64,000 nucleotides of DNA from Multifurca ochricompacta. Taxonomy: Eukaryota > Basidiomycota > Agaricomycetes > Russulales > Russulaceae. Of the stretch, positions 42,926 through 54,282 are shown in pieces. The first letter of the stretch is position 1. Every line of letters starts with the position of its first letter. Below the pieces are notes generated by a model that ran no database searches, was not told the origin of the DNA, and worked only from the letters and a program-made list of their open reading frames with translations. A program made the translations under genes and the position numbers. Location of the stretch: assembly GCA_022496185.1 (NCBI GenBank), contig WTXG01000028.1, positions 124,001 to 188,000 of the forward strand, given 5' to 3'.

Positions 42926-44451
42926 AAATCCTTTTGGCCAAAGGCCTTGTCAACGATCAAGGCGCGTACTGCCTCGTCTTCATTCATCATGTGTTCCCAG
43001 ATAGCTGCTGCTTTCTGTTCTTTAGTCTTTGGGGCGGTTACTGGGTTTTCTTTTACTGGGATAGGTAGGTTCTGTATTGGCGGCATCGTGGTAGTGGTGG
43101 CTACTGTTGCTTTGGCGGCACGGACTGTTTTCTTCGGGCAGAATCGTGACATATGCCCTTGTGCTCGACAGTGAAAGCAGCGCCCTTCCTTCATGAGATT
43201 TTTCTTTTCATCATCGGTAAGGGCTGCACGGGCTTTGGTGCGATCTGCCAACGTATCCATGGTGTTGGGGTCTCGGGGATGGGTAGGTTTTACCCCAAAC
43301 GCCGCTTTCCACTGATCACGGGTTTTACCCTTCTTCGTGTCAACTCCAAACCTTGTTTGGAAGTCTAGATAGTCTTGCTGCTGTGTTCTGGCAGCACTTG
43401 TCCACTGGCTCCATGACTCAGGGTGATGGAATTGAATGATGTTTTTCACCAGGGGGTTGGGCAGTCCCTGGGAGAAGAGGTCGAGCGTCACCTCTTCATT
43501 TACATCGTACCCTGCTCTCTTGGCCAGGTTGCGAAATCTGGCTACATAGCCATCCAAGTCCCCTCTTTCCATTTTTAGGGACTTCAATTCTCTGGCAGCC
43601 TTCTGTTTGGCCTGCCCATCTGTGAAGGCGTCTTTAAATCTTTGCGCCACTACATCCCACAGATCCTCATCCGTGGTTCTGATTCCGGCTGAAACTCTGT
43701 TGTTCAGCCATTCGATCTGCTCCATTGTCCAGTCATCGACGGAATCCCCTCTGATAAGTGAGAGGAAGAGGTTGGTTCGTTGGAAGGGGTTCACGATTTG
43801 TGGGACGTCATGATTGAAATTTTTGAACGTCTCAAACTCGAGCATGAACTTCTTGCTCTGTGATCGATCACCGGTGAATGTCATCGGCAGGACTCCCGTA
43901 AGGCGTCCTGATGGAGGGGGAAGGTTTGGGGCAGGGACAATTGGAGTGGGGTCGGGTAACTGTGCAGCGATGGTTGACATCGTAGGATAAGTGATGGTCG
44001 GGGTGTCTGAGGTTTGTCGTGTGATCTGGGGAGAGACTAAAGCAGATGTTCTGAACGTAGTACTCTCTGGTGCAACTGTCTGAGCCGTAAATCTAGTGGC
44101 TATGACTTGTGCGTCTGTGCTGCTTTCTTCGATGTATTCTTCTGGTTCTGAATCTGTGACGATGGCCGGAGGATTTTCTCTCCAAGGTCCTAGGCCGTAC
44201 TCTGGTGGGGCAGGTCCTGTGGTAACCCAGGAACAATGGCTTCTAGAGTAATGGATACAGTACCAGACCCTCTTCTGTTCGTCATATTCAACTGGCTGGT
44301 ACTGATCGTCGTGATAGACGTAGTACCCAAACTCAGTTTCAAAATCTTTCCAGACGGCAGAGCCAAGGACTTGTTGTGAAAGATTATCCTTGTCTCGGCG
44401 GTCGATGAGTTCTTCGTTGTGCAAGGTCTGACTGCGGCTGGATGAAGCCAC
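42922..44451 (-). CDS. gag of Gyp-F (509 codons, intact)
   Basis: Opens at GTG 44449-44451 (MASSSRSQ if read as Met) with A at -3 and G at +4, like its sisters. The N-terminal block FGYYVYHDDQYQPVEYDEQK, the ATG-containing MSTIAAQLPDPTP, a shorter proline linker, the capsid-like region (NLFLSLIRGDSVDDWTMEQ) and a CCHC knuckle (CFHCRAQGHMSRFC) follow in order. It ends KDF-TGA at 42922-42924; pol enters in -1 at the same T-run. Confidence 0.93.
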   Translation of the reverse strand: MASSSRSQTLHNEELIDRRDKDNLSQQVLGSAVWKDFETEFGYYVYHDDQYQPVEYDEQKRVWYCIHYSRSHCSWVTTGPAPPEYGLGPWRENPPAIVTDSEPEEYIEESSTDAQVIATRFTAQTVAPESTTFRTSALVSPQITRQTSDTPTITYPTMSTIAAQLPDPTPIVPAPNLPPPSGRLTGVLPMTFTGDRSQSKKFMLEFETFKNFNHDVPQIVNPFQRTNLFLSLIRGDSVDDWTMEQIEWLNNRVSAGIRTTDEDLWDVVAQRFKDAFTDGQAKQKAARELKSLKMERGDLDGYVARFRNLAKRAGYDVNEEVTLDLFSQGLPNPLVKNIIQFHHPESWSQWTSAARTQQQDYLDFQTRFGVDTKKGKTRDQWKAAFGVKPTHPRDPNTMDTLADRTKARAALTDDEKKNLMKEGRCFHCRAQGHMSRFCPKKTVRAAKATVATTTTMPPIQNLPIPVKENPVTAPKTKEQKAAAIWEHMMNEDEAVRALIVDKAFGQKDF

Positions 44452-44460
44452 GGTGGGGAG

Positions 44461-44471
44461 AGACTCGACTT
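44461..44471 (-). promoter_or_regulatory. Self-primer binding site of Gyp-F
   Basis: Element-strand AAGTCGAGTCT, 2 nt inside the LTR edge, complementary to AGACTCGACTT of the LTR (44700-44710). Element-strand TATATAAG starts at 44744, 34 nt upstream of the putative RNA start. Confidence 0.86.
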
Positions 44472-44473
44472 AA

Positions 44474-45066
44474 TGTAACGCCTGGTGCAGGCGTTCGTCA
44501 CGACGTGTGATAAGTTGCGTAGCGAAACTATGAAGTCAGGTGTGTACTGTCTTTCAAGTACACGGAGTTCGGGTGAGAAGTCAATACCAAGGAGCTAATC
44601 CCTTAGTACCGGTGAGCGGAAGAGTGCCAGAAGCACTGAGACGATTCAAAGGTCGGGTCTTAGGAATCACCCAGAAGGTAATGCACCAAGTTGATTAAGA
44701 AGTCGAGTCTGAGGCATACAGGCTATCTAGGCAGGCCTTATATACGTAATAGAGATCAGGGTCTGAATCGGAGTATCGTACTCGGTGTATCAACGAAGTT
44801 GTAATCTATCCTAAGAGGGAACGGAACTAAGTGGGCCAGATGAGAATATACGTAGACGGATCTGGTATAGTTGCGATTCTGGTGGGAAAATACGTAAGCG
44901 TTCTTGTGTAATGTATGAGTCAGAGATAAGCACAGCCTTGGTCAGAGATAAGGGACAAATATGTACAAAGGAAGTCATAACATGGTCAACAAAGGGGGTA
45001 AACAGAGTCAAACAGCACGTCACGTGATGGAAAAAGAAACAAGACGACGCAGCGGGGTTCGTAACA
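44474..45066 (-). repeat. 5' LTR of Gyp-F
   Basis: + strand TGTAACGCC to GTTCGTAACA, followed by TSD GCTCT. Confidence 0.96.
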
Positions 45067-45071
45067 GCTCT

Positions 45072-45587
45072 GATCTCTGAATATGATTGTTCTACTATAT
45101 TTTCTTTATTGAGGGTGCAACCCCTCTTGCTTACTCTTATCCTATTCTATCTCACTCCAGGGCCTAACCCCTGGAATCTATGACTACTGGGGATACCTAT
45201 CAGAACCTTCTGATTAGCTTAGATCTTCTGATGTGCCTCTCTTTGATTTGACTTCTCAAAACTGTATTTAAGCTACTTAGATCACAGAGACAGACCTTAA
45301 GTCTGTTCTCTTGTATCTAATACAGGTGCATTCGACTTCATAGAACCCCACTTGAACTCCCTAAGTAGCAGCTTGAGGAGTCTTCTTCCCAGTAGCTTAG
45401 CAGGGCCTATTGCCGCTGCCTTCGACTCGTTTTCTGCACGCGCCCCCTCCATATCATTGTGGGCACTTGAAACGTTGACCTGAACTGGATCTTCTTTACT
45501 AGAACTTGAATCTTGAGTGCGCCCGGATCTTGAGGGCCTTCGGACACCGAAAACGCGACTGGACACAGCAGGCATCTGGCTGTGACA
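45072..45587 (+). repeat. 3' LTR of Gyp-D, segment 2
   Basis: Continues segment 1 after the GCTCT duplicate; the two segments together are 584 bp. It contains the unoccupied AGTCT site (45379-45383) used by the solo LTR in the 5' LTR. It ends GCTGTGACA and is followed by TSD TGTTC (45588-45592). Confidence 0.93.
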
Positions 45588-46499
45588 TGTTCTGCTGGAT
45601 ATCGAGGTGTTTACAGAGAGCTTGGGCGAACATAGAAGCGAATTGTGGGTCTCAGTCAGAGATGATCTTCTGTGGGAGTCCATAATGTCAATAGACGTGG
45701 TTTAGGTAAAGTTTTGCGACCCCCTCTGCTGATATTGTCTCATTACAGGGGATGAAAAGGGCGGCCTTCGAGTAGTCATGGTCCGTGATAGTGAGTATGG
45801 AGTCGTATCCTTGTGACTGTGGCAGCTTGACAATGAAATCCATAGCAATGGTCTGAAAGGGAGCTGTTGCTATCAGAGTAATGGGTGAGAGTGCCGGCAG
45901 TCTTGGGTGGGTGTTTACTTTGTTTGCCTGGCATTCCGCACATCCTTTGACGTATGCTTCAACATCCTTTTTCATGTTCGGCCACCAGTAATCTCGTTTG
46001 GCAAGGGCGTAGGTGTTTGCAATGCCGGGGTGTCCTGCAGAGGGAAGGTCGTGGTGAAAATGGATCACCCCCCTCTTAATGTTGTCGCCACCAGTGACAA
46101 CCAATCGATCGCCATCTTTCCACCAGAGTCCGTCTTTCATTTTTATGTTATGCAGCTCTGCCCAGGATTTGCACAACTCCTGGTTCATGTTCTGCATCAC
46201 TTGGGCCCATAGATCCATGTCATATAGACTAACAATGGCAGTTTTCGCAAAAACTTCTTCTGGTAAAACGACGATATTGTCATTGTTGTTTTCTCCTTCA
46301 TCATGTCCAGTTGGTCTGGACAAGGCATTGGCTTGTGCATTACGAGCTCCAGGTAGGTGTTTGAGTGTGAAGTTGTACTCTTCGAGCTCCAAAACCTCTC
46401 GTGCTACTCGTCGGCTGATCTTATGTGGTTCTCACCAATAAAGAAGGTTGGAGTGGTCCATGTAGATGATGGTTTTGTGCGGAGATCCGGCCAGGTATG
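45588..46499 (-). pseudogene. pol of Gyp-C, integrase and RNase H part
   Basis: Minus-strand continuation of the pol cut at 20625. RNase H end near 46480-46390, tether region, integrase zinc domain (HHDLPSAGHPGIANTYALAK; CAECQANK) near 46080-45920 and catalytic core (MDFIVKLPQSQGYDSILTITDHD) near 45840-45770. One lesion lies near 46440 and another near 45687. The sequence stops abruptly at 46499, where Gyp-G begins. Confidence 0.9.
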
Positions 46500-47093
46500 T
46501 GTTACGTCCGGTGCGGGACATTCCACACGACTTGTGTGACAGCACGGTTTCACGGGTTCAAGTAAGAAACCAATAGGGCTTCTTGGAGTCGAGATGGAGT
46601 GAGTCAAAGTCAGCGGGGCTGTACCCGATGACAATGGTGAGCGGAGAAGTACCGGAAGTACTGAGACAAACGAGTCAAGGCTTTCAAAGGAGATGTCCAG
46701 AAGACAAGCACCGATGGATTCAATAAGTCGAGTCTGGAGTCTACAGTGTAGCTACAGCGGACTTATATACGTAATCGACTGGGCGTCTAAAGATAAGATA
46801 ACGTGGAGTCATGTGGGCCCAAATATCCTAAAGCGAAGGGCGTAAAGCCTGGCTTCTGATAGGGAATTAAGTAAGTGTCCGGTCGTAAAGATACGGGATA
46901 AGAGATAACAAGATAAGAGTCAATCATAGGTAAACACGAGTCAACAAGTACAACGGGGATCACGGGGATGGGAGGAGAGCATGTGACGGGTCCCAGGACG
47001 GGGACGTGATCATAAAATGTAGGGTGGGTGGTAGGGAGGGGTTGTCGTTAGGAAGGGTAAAGAAAACGGGGTTACTTGGCAGAGGTCGTAACA
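46500..47093 (-). repeat. 3' LTR of Gyp-G
   Basis: + strand TGTTACGTCC to GGTCGTAACA; the element-strand purine tract (AGAAGAGGGGGTGA) abuts at 47094-47107. Confidence 0.95.
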
Positions 47094-47124
47094 TCACCCC
47101 CTCTTCTGGTTCTAGCAGACCCGG

Positions 47125-48323
47125 CTAGAAACGACTCGTACCGTCATCATCCTGCACCAAGTCCAGGTAATCATCAGCTACATTACGATCGTCCATCGTG
47201 TAGTTTTCTTTGTCCGAGTCCTGTGGACACTGGTGGGTCCGGAGGAATCCATAAGGGCCGCGCTGACCACATAGGCGGCACAAGTCATGGATTGGACAGT
47301 CCAGTTCACGGTGCCCAGAGTTATGTCGTAGACACTTGCCGCACCATCCTGACGGATTGACGATGGTCGGGGCGACTCCTACACGGCGGAAAATGCAGAA
47401 TCGACTCCAATGGAGGTTGCTGCAACAATGCCGACACCACTTGCGGTTGAGGGGACAGTTCCAGCTGATATGGTACTTACTGTCACACCGCCAACATGTT
47501 TCTCCGCGGGGGTTCTCATGCATGCGCGGCATTTCGAACCGGTTTGGTATCAGCGTCGGGGCGGCCCCCAGTGATCGTGGGGGAAGGGGTCGTGCATATG
47601 TGTCGGCGTACCGTTCAGCAATGGTCTGGTATGCATCTCCTTTCTCCAACCTCTTCCTGATCTCCACCAACTCTTGCTCCACCTGGAACATCCTGTTTGT
47701 AAGCCTCGCCATCATCTTCGCATGCTCCTTGTATTGCCTGTTGAGTGTTGTGCGCAGTGTTAGATTCTTCCGCAGTCTCATTACTTCTGCCTTGAGACGC
47801 GGCAGGCGCATATCATTCAACACCTCATCGATTGCAAAGGTGCGAGAGTCCTCGGCGGCCAAGTGCCCGAGCTGTTCATCAGTCATTGTGTGATGAAGAC
47901 GTCCGGTATACCTTTCCTCTAAATAAACCGGAGCCCCGTAGACAGGGCCATCCTTTTTCATACAGCCGGCGATGTCCATTCCTCCATTGGTGTAAAATAT
48001 ATATTTGGCGATGGCGACAGTCCCGTCAGCCATGGTGATCTCGAGGGGAAATAGGTCGAGGAGTTGGGGTTGTTGGTAAAGAATGGGAATTCTGGCACCT
48101 CGTCATCCGACTCCATGCCGAGCAGGTCGTTTGGGTGCGGCTCTTCACTGTGCTCGAAATCATCATTTGGGTTAGGGGACTGGTTCTTGGTTCGAGCTTC
48201 AGCAGCTTCATAGTCAATGGGCGAAGAGGGGCGTGTGGAGGGATGGGCAGAGGGGAAGTTCTCAACAACTACGGTGGTAGCGGTGAATGCGTCGACGGCA
48301 GCATTGGCAGCGATGAAAGACAT
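47125..48323 (-). pseudogene. ORF3 of Gyp-G (one frameshift)
   Basis: Conserved ATG of MSFIAANAAVDAF at 48321-48323, 76 nt after the pol stop and in the same frame as pol. One base is missing near 48040 (YFPLEIT region). The remaining 300 codons are intact through the four knuckle motifs (CWRC, CRHC, CGKC and CRLC with their His and Cys partners) to LVQDDDGTSRF. Confidence 0.88.
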
Positions 48324-48398
48324 AATGGATTCTGTGGTTGTAGGACGTTGCTGTGGGGGCATGTACTGGGGGATTTGCTTAGGATCTGGGTCGTCCTT

Positions 48399-51300
48399 TT
48401 AACTATTCTTGGGCGCTTCTGGGTGTCGGACATGGAACTCCGAGATAAGGGCCGGGGCAAAGATATCCCCGGCTGGTTCCCACGAGTTGTCAGAGTCTGG
48501 GAATCCTTTCCACTTGATTAGGTAGTGCAGTTTGCGCCCTCGGCCTTGTCGTCTAGAATCTAGAACACGCTCCACTTCCCACTCCTCTTCTCCGTCGATA
48601 AGGTCAGGTGGGGGTCTCGAGAAGTTCTTCCCATGAATGGAGGTTTCCTTATACGGGGTCAGGAGTCTGGCATGGAAGACTGGATGGATCTTCCATTTCG
48701 GCGGCAGTTGCAGTTCATAGGACACATCTGACAGCTTCCGTGTAATCAGGAAGGGCCCGTGGCGTCGGGGTGCTAGTTTAGCCGAGGGGTGTGACGTGTG
48801 AATGTTCCTGCCCTCGAGCCATACCCAGTCATTGGTCTGATAAGGTGTGAATGTGCTTGGCTGTGCTGCCAGAAGTTGCTGTGCCTTTATCAGGTTTTCA
48901 TTGGCCGATTGCCGCAATTCCTCCCATTGGCCTATTCGTTGGGTTACCGATGGGACATTGGTAGGCTTATCTGCCCATGTGGTACGTGGGGTCCATCCCA
49001 TAATGAGGGAGAATGGGGTGGCTTTCGTCGTTCCGTTGGGCCATGAGTTGTGCGCGAACTCCGCTGTTGACAACCACTCTGCCCAGTTGTCCTGTCTGCC
49101 ATTGCACCAAAACCGAAGGTACTGTTCTAGCCATTGGTTTGTTCGTTCAGACTGTCCGTCTGTTTGTGGGTGGTATGCTGTAGAGATATTTTGCGTGATG
49201 TCTAACGCCTTGCATAGGGCCTTCGCAAATGTCGATGTGAAGCGGGTATCTCGGTCGGAGATGATCTTCTTAGGGAGTCCGTAGTGGCGGTATACGTGGT
49301 CTAGGTACAGTTTTGCCACTCCTTCAGCTGTGATAGTTTCATTACAGGGGATGAAGAGGGCTGCTTTGGAGCAGTCGTGGTCTGTGATTGTAAGGATAGT
49401 GTCAAAGCCTCGAGATCTGGGCAGCTTGACAATGAAGTCCATGGCGATGGTTTGAAAAGGAGTTGACGCAGTAGGAGTGATAGGGTAGATCGGTGGGAGT
49501 TTCGGGTGTGTATTCACCTTGTTTGCTTGACATGCTGCGCATCCCTGCACGTAACTCTCGACATCCTGTTTCATGTTGGGCCACCAATAGTCTCTTTTGG
49601 CAAGGGCATAGGTGTTGGCGATGCCAGGGTGGCCAGCAGAGGGGAGGTCGTGGTGAAAATGGATCACCCCCCTCTTAATGTTGTCGCCACCGGTGACAAC
49701 GAGTCGATCCCCATCTTTCCACCACAAGCCATTAACCTCTTTAGGTTATGCGCTTCAGCCCATGAGCGGCACAGGTCGGGGTTCATATTTTGAGAGACTT
49801 GTGCCCACAGGTCCATGTCGTGGAGACTGACTACCACGTTCCTTGCAAACACTTCTTCTGGGAGGACAACGATGTCATTGTTGTCATCCTCACCTGTATG
49901 CATATCTGATCTTCGTGACAGTGCATCTGCTCTAGCGTTCTGACTTCCAGCAATGTGCTTCAAGGTGAAGTTGTATTCTTCCAATTCCAGGACCTCTCGC
50001 GCTACGCGTCAACTGATTTTGTGGGGTTCCTTCCAGTATAGGAGATTGGAATGGTCAGTATGGATGATGGTTTTATGAGAGGTTCCCGCCAGGTAAGGTC
50101 GCCAATGTCGTAATGCCTTGACTATGGCTAAGAGTTCCCTATCCCAGATGTCATAGTTTCTTTCAGCTGGGGAGAAGGTTTCGGAGTAGTACGCTACGGG
50201 GTGAAGTACTTGTGCGGCATCTCTCTGGTACAATACCACTCCATTTGCAAAATGAGAGGCGTCTACTTCTAGTTCGAAGGGGTGGCTCAGATCTGGCTGG
50301 ATAAGTACCGGTTCAGAGCCGACAAGGTCCTGGATCTGTTCAAACGCTTGCTGCTGCGCTGCATCCCAGTGCCATGGTGTATCCTTCTTTAGTAAGTCGT
50401 TTAAGGGTCGCGCGATGCCTGAAAACCCTTTGACGAATCGTCGGTAGAAATTGCAGAATCCAATGAAGGATCGGACATCCTTGACACAGGTCGGTACAGG
50501 CCATTCCCGGATTCCCTGTACTTTAACGGGATCCATACGCACTCGTCCTCCTTCTAAGATCACACCTAGGTATTCAACGCTTCGCTGTTCAAAGGAGCAT
50601 TTGGCCGGTTTGAGGTATAGGTCATGTTCGTGCAATATATCCAGTACCTGATGTACGCAATTTCGATGATGTTCTAGATTGTCTGGGGTGGCTACTAAGA
50701 TGTCGTCCATGTAGACCACCACTTCTCCCGTGAGAATGAGATCACGAAATATGTGGTTCATCATAGATTGAAAGGTTGCCGGTGAATTCGTGAGACCGAA
50801 GAACATGACATTTGGTTCAAATAACCCCTGATTGGTTTTAAATGCCACCTTGCACTGATCGCCTTCCTTGATTCTGACGTTATTATACCCCCATCGCACG
50901 TCCATCTTGGAGAAGAGGGATTTGTCTTTCATGGTGTCGATGAGCTCTGAAATGAGCGGCAGGGGGTAGGCGTTTTTCACAGTGTAGGCGTTAATCCGTC
51001 GATAATCTTGGACTGGTCGTAGTTTGCCGTCCTTCTTTTTGATAAAGAAGAAGGGTGAGGCATACTGTGACTTGGATGGACGAATGTACCCTTTTGCCAA
51101 ATGTTCTTCGAGGAATGTTGTCAGTGCTGCCTGTTCAGACTGGGACAGCGGATAGATTTTACAATCTATCGCTGTGGTGTATCGGGGAGTAGGTCTATGG
51201 CATGATCCCATGGTCTGGAGGGTGGAAAGCGCTGAGATTCCTCTTCAGAAAACACCTTCCAATGCCGTTGATAGGCGCTTGGTACTACCTCGCTATATGT

Positions 51301-51879
51301 CTTCTCTGTCTGCCCTTGTATCGCCTTCTGAGCCAGCTCTGATGCTTTGGTAACATAGCAGCGACCAGGGTCATCTTCATTCATGCAGGCCGCTTTTATA
51401 GTCGGATGTCTGACTGCATAATCATAACCCATTGAAGTAATGATGGTGGGGTATGACTCTTTATCCATTGTCGCATCAGCCCAGTTGATCTTGGGCTCGA
51501 ACGCGGCAAGCCAGGGGTATCCGAGGATGAGATCCTCGTCCCCTAAGTTGGTAATCAGGAAGCGAATGACTTTTGTTGCTTCTCCGACTTGGACGTTCAG
51601 GTCGGTATAATGTGTGATTTTTCCGGCGCAATTAGCTGTTCCGTCGATATTCCAGATATTCTTTTCTTGGGGAAGGGCCAGTATCCCCAGGCCTAAGGTT
51701 TTAATCAGTCGCGGACTGATAAAATTGTCGGTGGCTCCTGAGTCCACTAAGATATCTCGGTCGGCCGTCCTCTGTGTAGTCTCGAAATGAACTGGTATTT
51801 TCAATGATTTGAATCGACTAGTATACACAGAGGTAACATGGAGTGCTCGTGCCCAGGCCGATGGGGTAGAGCTTAACAA
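48399..51879 (-). pseudogene. pol of Gyp-G (two frameshifts, one nonsense)
   Basis: Minus-strand protease (DSGATDNF near 51745), RT (YMDDIL near 50710), RNase H (near 50130), integrase (HPGIANTY near 49630; [12 protein letters not shown] near 49160) and chromodomain (LHYLIKWKGFPDSDNSWEP near 48510-48480). Frame breaks lie near 51180 and 49740; the stop at 50009-50011 is TGA where sisters have CGA. The integrase-chromodomain half (49727-48399) is clean. Confidence 0.92.
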
Positions 51880-53381
51880 AAATCCTTCTTCGCGAATGCC
51901 TTTTCAACAAGGATAGCACGCACTTCCTCACTTTCTTTCATCATGTTTGCCCATATATCCTGGGCCTTCTCTTCCTTGGTTCGCTTGTCTATGGCGGGTG
52001 GGTTGTTGTGGACGGGCGTAGTTGTTGCTTCTGCTACTCGCACTCCCTTCTTTGGACAGTCCCGGACATATGCCCTTGCCCTTTACAGCGGAAGCATCGC
52101 CCTTCTTTCATAAGCGTCTGTCGTTCGTCCTCGGTGAGAGTGGCTCTTGCCCTGACTCTATCTGCTGAGGTATCCATGGCGTTGGGATCCCTCTGGGCGG
52201 CATGCGTGGGTTTAACTCCAAATGCCGTCTTCCACTGTTCTCTGGTCTTTCCTTTCTTGGTATCGACACCAAACCGAGTCTGGAAGTCGAGATAGTCTGC
52301 TGCTGTCGTCGAGCAGCGTCAACCCATTCGTCCCAGTCATGGGGATGGTGAAACTGAATGATGTTTTTGACAAGCGGGTTCGGCAATCCCTGGGAGAAGA
52401 GATCCAGGGTTGCTTCTTCATCTGTGTCATAGCCGGCGCGATTGCCAGGCTTCGAAATTTTGCCACATAGGCATCAAGATCTCCTTTTTCCATCCGCAAG
52501 GACTTCAGCTCTCTGGCCGCTTTCTGCTTGGCCTGCCCATCAGTGAATGCATCCTTGAACCTCTGGGCGATAGTTTCCCAGAGGCCTTCGCTAGTGGTAC
52601 GACGTCCACTCTCCACCTGCTCATTCAGCCATTCGAGTTGTTCCATCGTCCAATCGTCAACTGCATCTCCTCTTATAAGTGATAGGAAGAGATTGGCGCG
52701 TTGGAAGGGGTTGACGATTTGGGCGACATCATGATTGAAGTTCTTGAATGTAGTGAACTCCAACATAAACTTTTTACTCTGGGAGCGATCTCCTGTGAAG
52801 GTCTGAGGTAAGATCCCTGACAGACGTCCAAATGGTGGCGGAATGTTTGGGACAGCAGGAGGAGGGGGAGGGGGAGGCGGAGCAGGATCAGGAAGCTGGG
52901 CGGCGATGGTCGACATGATTGGGTGGGATGGAATGATGGTATCGGAGGACTGTATTGATATCTGGGGAGTTGTCAAAGCAGGGGCTCTGATCGTGACAAC
53001 TGCCGGTGCAACCAGGGACGTAGGCAATGCTAATGCTGGTGCGTCTTCACTATTTTCTTCAATATATTCTTCTGGTTCTGAGTCTGTGATGATGGCCGGT
53101 GGGTTTTCCCTCCAAGGTCCGAGACCGAACTCTGGTGGAGCGGGAGCAGTGGTAACCCACGAATGTCTACTATCCGAGTATCGGATACGATACCAGACTC
53201 TCTTTTCGTCGTCGTATTCTACTGGTTGGTATCTTCCGTCGTGATAGACGTAGTATCCAAACTCGGATTCAAAGTCTTTCCAGACGGCAGAGCCAAGTGT
53301 CTGTTGTGAAAGATTATTCTCGTCTCTGCGTTCAATGAGCTCTTCTTTGAACAGGGTCTGACTGCGGCTGGACGAAGCCAC
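51873..53381 (-). pseudogene. gag of Gyp-G (frameshifted)
   Basis: Starts at the conserved GTG (53379-53381, A at -3). N-terminal block, MSTIAAQLPDP, an eight-proline run and the capsid-like region are clean to about 52445, where the frame breaks; it breaks again near 52300 and 52065. The CCHC knuckle is near 52080. It ends TAA 51873-51875 after the GGATTTTT run. Confidence 0.9.
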
Positions 53382-53390
53382 GTTGGGAGG

Positions 53391-53401
53391 AGACTCAACT
53401 T
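53391..53401 (-). promoter_or_regulatory. Self-primer binding site of Gyp-G
   Basis: Element-strand AAGTTGAGTCT pairs with AGACTCGACTT (53629-53639) over 11 nt with one G-U wobble. Element-strand TATATAAG starts at 53673, 34 nt upstream. Confidence 0.82.
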
Positions 53402-53403
53402 GA

Positions 53404-53997
53404 TGTTACGTCCGGTGCGGGACGTTCCACACGACTTGTGTGACAGCACGGTTTCACGGGTTCAAGTAAGAAACCAATAGGGCTTCTTGGAGTCGAGATG
53501 GAGTGAGTCAAAGTCAGCAGGGCTGTACCCGATGACAATGGTGAGCGGAGAAGTACCGGAAGTACTGAGACAAACGAGTCAAGGCTTTCAAAGGAGATGT
53601 CCAGAAGACAAGCACCGATGGATTCAATAAGTCGAGTCTGGAGTCTACAGTGTAGCTACAGCGGACTTATATACGTAATCGACTGGGCGTCTAAAGATAA
53701 GATAACGTGGAGTCATGTGGGCCCAAATATCCTAAAGCGAAGGGCGTAAAGCCTGGCTTCTGATAGGGAATTAAGTAAGTGTCCGGTCGTAAAGATACGG
53801 GATAAGAGATAACAAGATAAGAGTCAATCATAGGTAAACACGAGTCAACAAGTACAACGGGGATCACGGGGATGGGAGGAGAGCATGTGACGGGTCCCAG
53901 GACGGGGACGTGATCATAAAATGTAGGGTGGGTGGTAGGGAGGGGTCGTCGTTAGGAAGGGTGAAGAAAACGGGGTTACTTGGCAGAGGTCGTAACA
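53404..53997 (-). repeat. 5' LTR of Gyp-G
   Basis: + strand TGTTACGTCC to GGTCGTAACA. Confidence 0.95.
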
Positions 53998-54282
53998 ATA
54001 ACGCAAGTAAGAACGCGTTCATAATTAGCTAGATTACTTAGAATATACATCTAAGATCGGGCATGTGATCAAATCACATCAATAACAAGATAACGCACTT
54101 GTATAATTAAGTAGCCAATATAGTACATTAAATTGTATATAAACTACTGTATAACTGCTATAGATTAAGCAGTTGCTATCGCATTAACGACTGCATCTAA
54201 GTCTCAAAGTAAAACAAAGGTGAGATAGCTAGCAGTAATGTAGTATCTAGTGTAGGCTGCGCCATACCTGTTCTATAGAAAT
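53998..54282. other. AT-rich scrap between Gyp-G and Gyp-H
   Basis: 285 bp, AT-rich, with a TATATAAACTACTGTATAAC stretch near 54138. It could be a piece of a Copia-type LTR but has no partner here. No coding potential is seen. Confidence 0.4.

Larger units (their letters stand above)
37558..45066 (-). mobile_element. Gyp-F: full-length Ty3/Gypsy chromovirus (C/F family), minus
   Basis: LTRs 37558-38149 (592 bp) and 44474-45066 (593 bp), TSD GCTCT (37553-37557, 45067-45071), inserted in the 3' LTR of Gyp-D. Gag is intact; pol and ORF3 are frameshifted. Confidence 0.97.
20626..45587 (+). mobile_element. Gyp-D: divergent Ty3/Gypsy chromovirus hosting five later insertions
   Basis: 584-bp LTRs with ends TGTAACAG and GCTGTGACA, and TSD TGTTC. 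Removing two solo LTRs, a 1282-bp solo LTR, Gyp-E and Gyp-F together with their TSD copies restores continuous gag (1692 nt), pol and ORF3 (1017 nt) frames and two LTRs of identical length. Pol is intact (about 1100 aa). Its LTR and protein sequences are clearly different from those of all the other Gypsy copies here. Confidence 0.95.
17957..46499 (-). mobile_element. Gyp-C: Ty3/Gypsy chromovirus (minus), split by Gyp-D and 5'-truncated
   Basis: Parts: 3' LTR 17957-18550, ORF3, end of pol to 20625; then Gyp-D (20626-45587, TSD TGTTC at 20621-20625 and 45588-45592); then integrase and RNase H up to 46499. Upstream RT, protease, gag and the 5' LTR are missing because Gyp-G starts at 46500 and what lies beyond Gyp-G is unrelated. 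It is close to Gyp-F in sequence (C/F family). Confidence 0.93.
46500..53997 (-). mobile_element. Gyp-G: full-length Ty3/Gypsy chromovirus (7498 bp), minus
   Basis: Two 594-bp LTRs (46500-47093, 53404-53997) with about four differences seen by eye. Flanks do not match: GTATG on the left, ATAAC on the right. Gag, pol and ORF3 all carry lesions. Confidence 0.95.
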
